In this document: positions 1 through 8,252 of the stretch, in pieces | How positions within the stretch are numbered: position 1 is the first letter of the stretch | Layout: every line of letters starts with the position of its first letter | Assembly (NCBI GenBank): GCA_964369665.1 | Contig: CAYJFS010000001.1 | Location: 310,001 to 374,000 of the forward strand | DNA length: 64,000 nucleotides | Origin: Bilophila sp964369665 | GTDB lineage: Bacteria > Desulfobacterota > Desulfovibrionia > Desulfovibrionales > Desulfovibrionaceae | Reading direction: 5' to 3' | The notes under the pieces: generated by a model | Told to the model about the DNA's origin: nothing | The model's database searches: none | Seen by the model: only the letters and a program-made list of their open reading frames with translations | Program-made: the position numbers and the translations under genes

Positions 1-260
1 GAATAAATATCAGACTTAACAAAATACATAACTTCACTATAAAATATGTATTCATGGAGAGATAGTGTCCAACCTATATTATTACTACTACTCTATATAC
101 TTTTATAATGATCTAAGGAAAACATATAATGTAATATGCTAGATTTTTTTGTATATTTTAAATAGTATATCCATAACAAAAACTTGTTATATACAACTGT
201 ACTTATTATAATTTTTTACAATATTTTCAAAAGATCTATGTTAATTCACTGTTATCTTTA
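1..260. other. A+T-rich leader region without a recognisable gene
   Basis: No coding frame, tRNA or clear hairpin terminator is visible before the first gene. The stretch is very A+T rich and probably holds the promoter of the tetrapyrrole gene cluster, but I could not pick a convincing -35/-10 pair. Confidence 0.5.
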
Positions 261-947
261 ATGATGGTCCCTATGCATTATTACCCAATTTTTATTGATC
301 TTACTTCAGCAAGTTGTCTTATCGTAGGAGCTGGTACTGTTGGGAAACGTAAACTATCTTCACTCATTGCAGCACAAGCAAAACATATACTTGTTCTTGA
401 TATAGCCTCTCCTTCACAAGACTTTAAAAATTTTTTTAATCTATCTAATGTCTGCTTTGAACAACGTAACTTTCAACACAATGATATCATAGGAAAATCA
501 CTTGTTTTTGCTGCAACCAGTAACTCTATTGTAAATAAAGCTATTACTCAGCATTGTGTATTAAACAACGTATTTTGTAATAATATTGATACGCCTCGTG
601 AAGGTACTTTTATTGTACCTGCACATATAGAACAGGGTGGTGTTTCTGTTGCTATTTCAACAAATGGAAGCAGCCCAGCACTGTCTCGAAAACTTAGTCA
701 AGATATTTCTACATGGCTCGACAATAAATATATACGTATAACAACATTCTTAACACGCCTACGTCCATTAATAGTAAAATCTTCTTCCACGGAACATAAT
801 ACAAAACTCTTTCGAACACTTGTTGACTCTAACCTTACAGAGGCACTAAACCAACAAGATCGTCACCAATGTGAACATATTTTACAAACAATACTCCCTA
901 AACAACTACAAACACATATTACTGAGTTACTCCATGAACTTGTCTGA
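261..947 (+). CDS. sirC: Precorrin-2 dehydrogenase / sirohydrochlorin ferrochelatase-type protein (siroheme synthesis)
   Basis: Probably oxidises precorrin-2 to sirohydrochlorin with NAD, a step towards siroheme (and, in this bacterial group, alternative heme). The N-terminus has the Rossmann motif GAGTVGKRK around residue 23, and the region FIVPAHIEQGGVSVAISTNG around residue 115 is typical of the CysG N-terminal/Met8 family. The 228-residue length matches the stand-alone form; the SAM-dependent methyltransferase half of CysG is absent. It is followed with a short overlap by a CcsA/HemX-like gene and then hemA, which supports a tetrapyrrole operon. The start is uncertain: ATG codons at 261, 264 and 273 are all in frame and none has a clear ribosome binding site. 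Relatives usually begin close to the YYPIF segment, which favours 273. Confidence 0.85.
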   Translation: MMVPMHYYPIFIDLTSASCLIVGAGTVGKRKLSSLIAAQAKHILVLDIASPSQDFKNFFNLSNVCFEQRNFQHNDIIGKSLVFAATSNSIVNKAITQHCVLNNVFCNNIDTPREGTFIVPAHIEQGGVSVAISTNGSSPALSRKLSQDISTWLDNKYIRITTFLTRLRPLIVKSSSTEHNTKLFRTLVDSNLTEALNQQDRHQCEHILQTILPKQLQTHITELLHELV

Positions 948-1749
948 CTTTCTCCCTGTTATTACCTTTCATATCTATACATTAGGTACTATTACTCTTG
1001 TTTCTGGAATCATATCTAGAAAAAACTGGTTAACGCAAATTGCTCTTATACTTTTTCTTATAGGTATTCTTGCTCACACGACTCTTATCATTACTTTATT
1101 AGATACATATATATTTACTCAAGCTACGTATGTTTTCATCCTCTCATGGATTTTATTTATATTAGTACTTATTTTGTGGACACGAAAAAAAAACAAAACA
1201 CTCCTTTTACCTCTTGCTCCTCTATCACTCTTTATTTTCCTTTTTGCATTACTATTACGTCATGCTAATACACCTATTCCAAAACAACTTTTAGGCATCA
1301 CTTTTTCTATCCATATTGGTTCTATTTTCCTAGGCTTTGCTTTTGCTTCCATAGGCTTTGGGGCAGGAATTTTATTTTTACTACAAGAAAAAAGTATTAA
1401 ACATAAAACACCTCTATCAGGATTCCAAAAAGATATACCAGCTTTGTTAGTACTTGATAAAATAAATGCCTTAACTGTACTCTTAGGCTTTCCATTATTT
1501 AGTATTGGACTACTTTTTGGTTTTGTTTCTGCAAATCTTGCATGGGGAGATATCTTCTCTCTTGATCCAAAAGAAATAATAAGCATACTAGCTTGGGCTC
1601 TTTATGGTTGGATTTTCTACCAAAGGTTCCATTGTTGTTGGCAAGGTAAAAAACCTGCTATATTAACTATTATTGTTTTCTGTATTTGCATTTTTTCACT
1701 GGTTGTGGTTAACTTTTTTACAAATACATTTCATAATTTTTTGAGATAA
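934..1749 (+). CDS. CcsA/HemX-like integral membrane protein (cytochrome c assembly family)
   Basis: A hydrophobic protein of 271 residues with about eight predicted membrane segments, belonging to the CcsA/ResC/CcmC superfamily. The C-terminal part has WGDIFSLDPKEIISI, a degenerate version of the heme-handling WWD motif (usually WGxxWxWDPKE), with the second and third tryptophans replaced. This fits the HemX branch, found next to hemA in several bacteria and proposed to affect glutamyl-tRNA reductase levels, better than a true cytochrome c synthetase. I place the start at the ATG at 934, which overlaps the end of the previous gene by 14 bases; the open frame extends upstream to 871 but that part is non-hydrophobic and inside the upstream gene. 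The overlap implies translational coupling. Role assignment is by family and neighbourhood. Confidence 0.75.
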   Translation: MNLSDFLPVITFHIYTLGTITLVSGIISRKNWLTQIALILFLIGILAHTTLIITLLDTYIFTQATYVFILSWILFILVLILWTRKKNKTLLLPLAPLSLFIFLFALLLRHANTPIPKQLLGITFSIHIGSIFLGFAFASIGFGAGILFLLQEKSIKHKTPLSGFQKDIPALLVLDKINALTVLLGFPLFSIGLLFGFVSANLAWGDIFSLDPKEIISILAWALYGWIFYQRFHCCWQGKKPAILTIIVFCICIFSLVVVNFFTNTFHNFLR

Positions 1750-1755
1750 TAGCCT

Positions 1756-3042
1756 ATGGAAGAAAATATTTATCTTATAGGTATGAATCATTGCACTGCA
1801 GGCGTTGAAATTCGAGAACGCTTTGCTCTTAGCATGTATTGTGAAAAAGATACATGGGCAATACCACATATAAAAGGTATACAAGAATCTCTTATACTCT
1901 CCACATGCAACCGTGTAGAAATCCTTTGTATAGGTAATGAACATACCCCCCAAAATATCTATACTGCATGGTCAAAAATAACAAAACAGTCCATAGAAGA
2001 ACTCAAGCTTCATACATATATATACCAAGGACATGATGCTATTTCACATATATTTTCAGTAGCCTCTAGTTTAGACTCTATGGTTATTGGAGAACCACAA
2101 ATTCTTGGACAACTTAAAGATGCATATCGTATGGCAACACGAGCAGGTGCATCAAAAACGATCCTTAATAGGTTACTTCATAAATCATTTTCTGTTGCTA
2201 AACGTGTTCGTACTGAAACAGGGATAGCCTCTAACGCTGTTTCTATTAGTTTTGTTGCAGTAGAACTTGCTAAAAAAATTTTTGGGAATATACACCAATA
2301 TAAAGTACTCCTTATTGGTGCTGGAGAAATGGCTGAACTGGCTGCAACCCACCTTATTCATGCAGGTATTGAGCATATTAAGGTTACAAATAGAACATAT
2401 ACATGTGCTCAAGAACTTGCTGAACAATTTAGAGGAGAGGCTGTCCACTTTAAAGACTTATTAGATACTCTTGCCGAAGTAGATATTATTATAAGTTCCA
2501 CAGGTTCACCACACCCTATCATTTATCTAGAACAAATAAAGCACATTCTTAAAGTAAGAAAAAATAAACCACTCTTCTTTATAGATATTGCAGTTCCTAG
2601 AGATATTGATCCAAATATCAACAAACTAGATAATGTCTACCTTTATGATATAGATAATCTCAAAGAAGTTATTGAGGATAATATACAACAACGACAAGAA
2701 GAAGCACTTAAGGCACAAAACATTATACAAGATGAAGTTGAAGCCTTTTGTTCTTGGTTACAATCGCTTATTTTACAACCAACAATTATTGATTTAAGAA
2801 ATCGCTTTTCTGCCTATGCTGAAGAAGAACTTACACGTACTTTGAAAAAAATTGGACCTGTTGATAAAAAAACACAAGAAGCACTAGAAATGATGATTGA
2901 TGCTTTAATACGTAAACTTACACATGACCCTATCTCCTATCTTAAATGTGCACATCGAGACGTTGATACAAACCACATTACTGTCACACGACAAATCTTT
3001 AATTTGGACAATACTATTAAAAAAGTTGTTAATGAAGACTAA
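1756..3042 (+). CDS. hemA: Glutamyl-tRNA reductase
   Basis: Reduces glutamyl-tRNA to glutamate-1-semialdehyde with NADPH, the first committed step of C5-pathway tetrapyrrole synthesis. The N-terminal catalytic domain has GMNHCTAGVEIRERFA and the nucleophile motif STCNRVEI with the catalytic cysteine near residue 51. The NADPH-binding domain has GAGEMAELAA near residue 190, and the C-terminus carries the long helical dimerisation domain. Length (428) is normal. It follows the HemX-like gene after six bases, so the three genes are very probably one transcript. Later pathway genes (hemB, hemC, hemL) are not in the window. Confidence 0.96.
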   Translation: MEENIYLIGMNHCTAGVEIRERFALSMYCEKDTWAIPHIKGIQESLILSTCNRVEILCIGNEHTPQNIYTAWSKITKQSIEELKLHTYIYQGHDAISHIFSVASSLDSMVIGEPQILGQLKDAYRMATRAGASKTILNRLLHKSFSVAKRVRTETGIASNAVSISFVAVELAKKIFGNIHQYKVLLIGAGEMAELAATHLIHAGIEHIKVTNRTYTCAQELAEQFRGEAVHFKDLLDTLAEVDIIISSTGSPHPIIYLEQIKHILKVRKNKPLFFIDIAVPRDIDPNINKLDNVYLYDIDNLKEVIEDNIQQRQEEALKAQNIIQDEVEAFCSWLQSLILQPTIIDLRNRFSAYAEEELTRTLKKIGPVDKKTQEALEMMIDALIRKLTHDPISYLKCAHRDVDTNHITVTRQIFNLDNTIKKVVNED

Positions 3043-3529
3043 TGATCTAACATTGTAAAAATATCTCTAATGGATACATAACTTCTTGATCCATAATCTC
3101 AATGCTTACTATTTTCAGATAAAAAACACTTTTATTGATTACCATTTTACCTACAACCTTACTTGATCTAAAAAACTGTATATAATACTTCTTGCATATT
3201 TTTATTATACAAAATCATTCTAAAAAACACTTTTAAAATAATTTTTTATTATATGTTTGATTAAAATCTCATAAATACATGTGATAAAAGTGCACGACAA
3301 AAAACATAAAAACATAGTATATCCCTTTACAAAAAATGAATCCATGAACAGAAGTAAAATGACTCTAAAATATCTATAGAGTATTTACATAGATTATAGT
3401 ATATTTTTCTAGACATATTCTATTATTTATTTCTCTAAAATTCAAACTGTTCTTGTTTAATTCAATAGCCATAAATAGGTTATAAAAAATAATTTTAAAA
3501 ACTAACTGCTCTTTATATGAGGAAGTACT
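3043..3529. other. Gene-free gap between hemA and ftsY
   Basis: About 490 A+T-rich bases with no supported gene. It holds a 15-base direct repeat (TAAAAAACACTTTTA at 3120-3134 and 3221-3235) and no strong terminator. The ftsY promoter presumably lies here. Confidence 0.6.
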
Positions 3530-4852
3530 ATGGGTTTCTTTTCATCTCTTAAAAAAAATCTTCTCTTAAAAACAAACAATCCAAACATAGACAAAAATCT
3601 ATTACATACCCATCCACAACAAGTACATGCTCATGACTGGAAACAAAAACTCACTATTGATTTAAGAAAAGCAAAACCACAGCTATCTATATGGCTTGAT
3701 ATTGTTATAGATAACATCCAAGAAGCAAACAGTATATTATGGAAACGTCTTGAATTTCTTCTTATATCTTTAGATATTACAGAAAATGAAGCACATGAAT
3801 TCACTCAAAAATTTGTCCACTGGGTAAATGACATGGGTTATACATCAATCTCAGATTTTCGCTCAGAACTCCAATATCAACTAGCTATTGTTTTAGATTT
3901 AGAAGATGAAAACAGTGAAAAAAATAGACTCATTAAAAAAATATATACAAGCCTCTCAAAAACACGAGAACATTTTAGTACACGCTTACATACACTTTTT
4001 TCTCACCATCAAACACTCTCTCAAGCTTTTTGGGAAGAACTTGAAGAAGCTTTTATTATGTCAGACATAGGTGTCGAAGCTACAAAAGTATTAATAAACA
4101 AAATAAAAAAACAAAGCCATACCCAACATACTTCCCTTGAAAATATTCAAAATATTCTCACAAATGAACTTGAAAAAATTTTTAAAACCTCACATACAAT
4201 TATTGCAGTCAATCCACCTGAAATAATACTTGTTGTTGGTGTAAACGGTGTAGGAAAGACAACAACTATCGCAAAATTAGCATATAGAATGCGTTTACAA
4301 GGTAAAAAAGTACTTATTGCAGCTGCAGATACCTTTCGGGCTGCAGCAAAAGAACAGCTTGAAGTTTGGACAAAAAGAATTGATGTTTCACTTTATGCAA
4401 AAGAAGCAAATACTGATCCTGCTGCAGTTGTATGGGAAGCTTTAGATTTAGCTGTAAAAGAATTTTTTGATGTTGTTCTTATTGATACAGCTGGAAGACT
4501 CCATACAAAACATAATCTTATGGATGAACTTATAAAAATACACACAGTTATTCAAAAAAAACAACCAAGTGCACCACATCGAACAATCCTAATCATTGAT
4601 GCAACAAGTGGACAAAACGCATTACAACAAACAAAAATGTTCCATTCTGCTATAAACATTAGCGATATTATTCTTACAAAACTTGATGGAACAGCAAAAG
4701 GAGGCATTGCTATTGCTATTGCTACAACATATAATATACCTATTACCTATATAGGGCTTGGAGAAAAAATGGAAGATCTTCGTCCATTTATAGGAGATAC
4801 TTTTGCACAATCATTATTGACTCATGGAGCACTTATATTAGAACCTCAATAG
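3530..4852 (+). CDS. ftsY: Signal recognition particle receptor FtsY
   Basis: GTPase that docks ribosome-nascent chain-SRP complexes at the inner membrane for co-translational insertion. The C-terminal NG domain is complete: helical N domain from about residue 150, P-loop GVNGVGKTTT near 236, DTFRAAAKEQ near 266, DTAGR near 318 and TKLDGTAKGG near 382. The first 140 residues are not the highly acidic A domain of E. coli FtsY but a mixed helical region with a basic amphipathic start (MGFFSSLKKNLLLK), which could serve as membrane-binding helix. Ribosome binding site GAGGAAG is well placed. thiE follows after 21 bases, so the two genes are probably co-transcribed. Confidence 0.96.
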   Translation: MGFFSSLKKNLLLKTNNPNIDKNLLHTHPQQVHAHDWKQKLTIDLRKAKPQLSIWLDIVIDNIQEANSILWKRLEFLLISLDITENEAHEFTQKFVHWVNDMGYTSISDFRSELQYQLAIVLDLEDENSEKNRLIKKIYTSLSKTREHFSTRLHTLFSHHQTLSQAFWEELEEAFIMSDIGVEATKVLINKIKKQSHTQHTSLENIQNILTNELEKIFKTSHTIIAVNPPEIILVVGVNGVGKTTTIAKLAYRMRLQGKKVLIAAADTFRAAAKEQLEVWTKRIDVSLYAKEANTDPAAVVWEALDLAVKEFFDVVLIDTAGRLHTKHNLMDELIKIHTVIQKKQPSAPHRTILIIDATSGQNALQQTKMFHSAINISDIILTKLDGTAKGGIAIAIATTYNIPITYIGLGEKMEDLRPFIGDTFAQSLLTHGALILEPQ

Positions 4853-4873
4853 TACACAATAGGAACATTATTT

Positions 4874-5530
4874 ATGGCACATATTCTACCTGGATCATGC
4901 CCATCTGCAAATATCTATGCTATTACAGATGAGCGTCTTTCTCTTGGAAGACCTGTTACTGATATTGTCCAACAACTATTAGATGCAGGTGTCTCAATTA
5001 TACAATACAGAGAAAAAGAAAAATCTTCAAAAATAATGCTTCAAGATTGTATTAATATAAAAAAATTAACAGAAAAAGCTCATGCATGTTTTATTGTTAA
5101 TGATCATATTGATATTGCATTACTTTGTAATGCAGATGGCGTCCATATTGGTCAAGATGATCTTCCTTTTGATGAAGTACGTAAACTTATTGGTCCAGAA
5201 AAAATTATTGGCCTCTCTACCCATAATCCAGAACAAGCACAACAAGCAGTTTTATTAGGTGCTGATTATATTGGCGTTGGACCTATTTATGAAACAAAAA
5301 CAAAGAAAGATGTCTGTGCTCCTGTAACAGTTACCTATCTAGATTGGGTTGTCGAACATATTAATATTCCTTTTGTTGCTATTGGAGGGATTAAACTTCA
5401 CAATATTAAAAATATTGTACAACATGGAGCAAAATGCTGTGCACTAGTTTCAGAGATTGTTAGTGCACCCAATATAGCAACTCGAATATCTGAACTTCGA
5501 TCAAAAATGGACGAAGCCTTGCATACATAA
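4874..5530 (+). CDS. thiE: Thiamine-phosphate synthase
   Basis: Couples hydroxymethylpyrimidine diphosphate with thiazole phosphate to make thiamine phosphate. A TIM-barrel enzyme of normal length (218). Characteristic motifs are IQYREKEK near residue 42, VNDHIDIALLCNADGVHIGQDD near 74-95, GLSTHNPEQ near 117, GADYIGVGPIYETKTKKD near 133 and the phosphate-binding VAIGGI near 172. It stands alone here without other thi genes, directly behind ftsY, preceded by AGGAAC. In a reduced genome this may serve salvage of both precursors, but the rest of the pathway cannot be judged from this window. Confidence 0.93.
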   Translation: MAHILPGSCPSANIYAITDERLSLGRPVTDIVQQLLDAGVSIIQYREKEKSSKIMLQDCINIKKLTEKAHACFIVNDHIDIALLCNADGVHIGQDDLPFDEVRKLIGPEKIIGLSTHNPEQAQQAVLLGADYIGVGPIYETKTKKDVCAPVTVTYLDWVVEHINIPFVAIGGIKLHNIKNIVQHGAKCCALVSEIVSAPNIATRISELRSKMDEALHT

Positions 5531-5548
5531 ATTTGATAACTATATGCC

Positions 5549-6973
5549 TCATACCTTTATTAATCTATTCACAATCTCTTGTGCTGCAAGCCTACCTGCA
5601 ACCATTGCTGAGACAACTGTAGTTGCGCTTGTTACAATATCACCACCAGCAAAAACATTCTGTATAGATGTTTCACCGACTTCGTTAATAGCTATATAGC
5701 CATCTTCTGATAAATCTAAACCTGGAGTTGTATGAAAAAAAAGTGGATCAGCTTTACTACCAATGGCAACAATAGCTAAATCTGTTTTATACTCAAATAC
5801 CTCACCTGGTATTGGTACTATACTTCTACGACCCAAAGTATCTACTTCCCCAAAGGACATCTTTTGTAGTTTTACTGAAGATAAATGATAGTTTTCATCA
5901 TGCTGAAAAGATATAGGTGCTACAAACTCCATAAACTTTACACCCTCTTCTTCAGCAAAATGTATCTCTTCATGACGAGCTGGCATTTCTGCCCTTGTCC
6001 TCCTATAAATAATACAAACAGATTCTGCTCCTAGTCGAAGAGCTGTACGTGAGGCATCCATAGCAACATTACCTGCACCAAAAACTGTAACTCTACGCCC
6101 TTTATATTTCTCTAGTTTGCTTGATACTGATGAATAATTATCTTGACTATGCCGTATACCTTTAAGATACTCATGTGCTATAAATACACCTTTATACTCT
6201 TCTCCAGGGATACCTAATTTATAAGGATATCCTGCACCAATACCAATAAATATTGCTTTGTAACCTTCATCTTTTAATTGCTGTATACTTCCTGTAACAC
6301 CTGCTATCCAATTTGTCTTAAACAAAACACCCATTTTTTGTAATGATTCAATTTCGGCAAGAATAACCTCTTTAGGTAACCGGAATTTAGGTATACCAAG
6401 TGTTAAAATCCCACCAGGTTCACTTTGGGCTTCATAAACAGTTACAGCTATCCCATGAGCAGCAAGATAGCCTGCAGCAGAAAGTGATGCTGGACCAGAC
6501 CCTATACATGCAACACGTAAAGAACTATCTATAGGACTACAAATATTATCTTTGGTAAGACCTACACAAGACCCTAACTCTAACTTTGAAGCTTGATCAG
6601 CAACAAATCTCTCTAACCTTCCAATAGCTACAGGGCTACCCTTTGCATTAAGAATGCATGAACCCTCACACTGATTTTCTTGTGGACAAACTCTACCACA
6701 AATAGCAGGAAAACTATTTGTAGTTCTGATAATTTTATAGGCTTCTGGAATATTGTTTTGTAATAATAATGAAATGAATTCTGGGATAAGAACGCCTGCA
6801 GGGCATGCTCGCTTGCATTTTGGCTTTTTACACTGAAGACAACGAGCTGCTTCTAATTTAGCTTCTTCCTCTGTATACCCAATAGCAACCTCTTCAAACC
6901 CTTGTATACGCTGAGGCATAGCTAATTTTGGCATACCAACGCCTACTGTATTTTTTAACAATGTATTTTTCAT
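5549..6973 (-). CDS. gltD: NADPH-dependent glutamate synthase small (beta) subunit-type oxidoreductase
   Basis: FAD/NADPH-binding iron-sulfur oxidoreductase, 474 residues, of the single-gene glutamate synthase (homotetrameric GltA) type. The N-terminal part has cysteine clusters CLQCKKPKCKRACPAG near residue 46 and CGRVCPQENQCEGSC near 92 for 4Fe-4S clusters; GSGPASLSAAGYL near 158 binds FAD, and GAGNVAMDASRTA near 300 binds NADPH. No large amidotransferase subunit (gltB) is adjacent, and no NfnA-type ferredoxin-NADP reductase subunit precedes it. It could therefore be a stand-alone glutamate synthase, a GltD-like electron carrier, or the large subunit of an Nfn/sulfide dehydrogenase whose partner lies elsewhere. 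It is convergent with thiE, 18 bases apart, with no obvious terminator between. Confidence 0.82.
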   Translation of the reverse strand: MKNTLLKNTVGVGMPKLAMPQRIQGFEEVAIGYTEEEAKLEAARCLQCKKPKCKRACPAGVLIPEFISLLLQNNIPEAYKIIRTTNSFPAICGRVCPQENQCEGSCILNAKGSPVAIGRLERFVADQASKLELGSCVGLTKDNICSPIDSSLRVACIGSGPASLSAAGYLAAHGIAVTVYEAQSEPGGILTLGIPKFRLPKEVILAEIESLQKMGVLFKTNWIAGVTGSIQQLKDEGYKAIFIGIGAGYPYKLGIPGEEYKGVFIAHEYLKGIRHSQDNYSSVSSKLEKYKGRRVTVFGAGNVAMDASRTALRLGAESVCIIYRRTRAEMPARHEEIHFAEEEGVKFMEFVAPISFQHDENYHLSSVKLQKMSFGEVDTLGRRSIVPIPGEVFEYKTDLAIVAIGSKADPLFFHTTPGLDLSEDGYIAINEVGETSIQNVFAGGDIVTSATTVVSAMVAGRLAAQEIVNRLIKV

Positions 6974-7158
6974 AGTAAACCATACCTAGTACTATAAAAA
7001 AATAGATTATAATGATTATAACTCTAAGTAATAATTAAAAAATTTTGTTACCTAGTTTATCAAAAGCCTATAATAACTTTATTTTGCTACTTATTAAATA
7101 CTTTATATTTTTTTAATGGATAACCCTAAAAAAGTATAGCTACATATGCTTTCCTTAA

Positions 7159-7182
7159 TAAATATGTTTATAAACATATTTA
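7159..7182. repeat. 24-bp perfect palindrome
   Basis: The half-site TAAATATGTTTA (7159-7170) is followed immediately by its exact reverse complement (7171-7182). With no spacer it is more likely a dimeric-protein operator or a cruciform-prone site than a terminator. It lies upstream of both gltD (minus) and the HU gene (plus), 186 bp from the gltD start. Confidence 0.7.
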
Positions 7183-7483
7183 CTAAATAATTATATCAGA
7201 AAGTTGAGGTTATAGTATCAAAAATTCCCTTTGTACTCATAGTAAATTTAATTAAAATTATTATGATGACATAATAATTTTATTAATAAAAAGACAAAAA
7301 ATTTCTATAATCATAACTTAATATTTCATAAACAATTTCTATACCTATACTGTCTGCTCACACAATAACTAACACATAATTAATTAACATAATTGATTAT
7401 TATTTTAGCCAAACTACACCCTGTATACCCACATAAAAAACCTATATACAAGTATACCTATATCATGAATTAATAATACATAA

Positions 7484-7512
7484 GAAGTTCATAATATGTG
7501 CTAATGAACTTC
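7484..7512. repeat. Inverted repeat / hairpin with 9-bp arms
   Basis: GAAGTTCAT (7484-7492) and ATGAACTTC (7504-7512) are perfect complements around an 11-base loop. There is no T-run on either side, so it is not a typical terminator. It could be a structured part of a non-coding RNA or a binding site. Confidence 0.55.
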
Positions 7513-7902
7513 ATATATAACTCTTTATGCAACTTGCTAACCTAAAAAATTATGAACTTAAAAAAAAAATTAAAAACATTATTGTAATATAAAAATTGTA
7601 TGTTTAATTTCTAAAGACTACCCAACATCAAAATAGCAATATTCCTTAAAATCTATATATCCAGATATCATAACCAAGTAAATCATATTAGCGTAATTAA
7701 CTATTACTCTATTATCAGAAAATATTATGTAGCTAAAAACATATTTATTATCATATGTGTATTGCTAACCTATGAAATAACTTATAGTAATTCATGTAAA
7801 ACTTACATTTTTCATTATATTTTTGGTTGACAAGTAAAAAATTTATTTGCAAAACTATATATAACTTTTGGTTTATATTAATAAATTTTAATGGAGTAGT
7901 TT

Positions 7903-8184
7903 ATGACCAAAGCAGAACTTGTTGATAGAATTCATAAAAAAGCAGGGCTTCCTACAAAAGCAAAAACAGAAGAAACTTTTGACACAACCATCAAACTTCT
8001 AACCTCAGCTATTGCATCTGGTACCCCTGTTACATTTACAGGTTTTGGTAGTTTCAAACTTTCAAAACGTGCACCACGTAAAGGTAGAAATCCACGTACA
8101 GGAAAAGAAATTACAATACCTGCATGTAAGGTAGTTAAATTCACTCCAGGTAAAGCTTTAAAAGAAGCTGTAAAAAAAAGATAA
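7903..8184 (+). CDS. HU-family DNA-binding protein
   Basis: Small basic nucleoid protein, 93 residues, that binds and bends DNA as a dimer. The sequence starts MTKAELVDRIHKKAG and has the family signature GFGSFKLSKRAPRKGRNPRTG near residues 46-66, the arm that inserts into the minor groove, followed by the closing helix. Length is typical. The ribosome binding site is TGGAGT. It is monocistronic, with a long upstream gap and a hairpin directly behind (8199-8235), as expected for a highly expressed single gene. I cannot tell whether it is the only HU of the genome. Confidence 0.95.
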   Translation: MTKAELVDRIHKKAGLPTKAKTEETFDTTIKLLTSAIASGTPVTFTGFGSFKLSKRAPRKGRNPRTGKEITIPACKVVKFTPGKALKEAVKKR

Positions 8185-8198
8185 ACTTTTCTTTAATC

Positions 8199-8235
8199 AA
8201 AGATAGAAGCTATCCAAGTGATGGCTTCTATCTTT
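8199..8235 (+). terminator. Hairpin terminator behind the HU gene
   Basis: A 12-bp perfect stem (AAAGATAGAAGC at 8199-8210 with GCTTCTATCTTT at 8224-8235) around a 13-base loop begins 14 bases after the HU stop codon. The T-run is short and carried mainly by the stem end. It also separates HU from the convergent membrane-protein gene ending at 8253. Confidence 0.75.
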
Positions 8236-8252
8236 ACTATAACATTTCTACA

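Larger units (their letters stand above)
6974..7902. other. Longest gene-free gap in the window (929 bp)
   Basis: No coding sequence that I can support. It is extremely A+T rich. It holds a 24-bp perfect palindrome at 7159-7182, a 9-bp inverted repeat (GAAGTTCAT / ATGAACTTC) at 7484-7492 and 7504-7512, and a direct repeat TTGCTAACCTA at 7534-7544 and 7762-7772. The rightmost part must contain the promoter of the HU gene (a TTGACA hexamer lies at 7827-7832, but no well-spaced -10 follows). No DnaA-box cluster was seen. Confidence 0.6.

Noticed and set aside
1260..1586. Minus-strand frame of 108 codons inside the HemX-like gene
   Set aside because: It is the complement of membrane-segment codons; the plus-strand protein has a recognisable family pattern and operon context.
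6974..7902. Replication origin in the long gap next to HU
   Set aside because: No cluster of DnaA boxes (TTATCCACA-type) was seen and no dnaA, dnaN or parAB gene is nearby.
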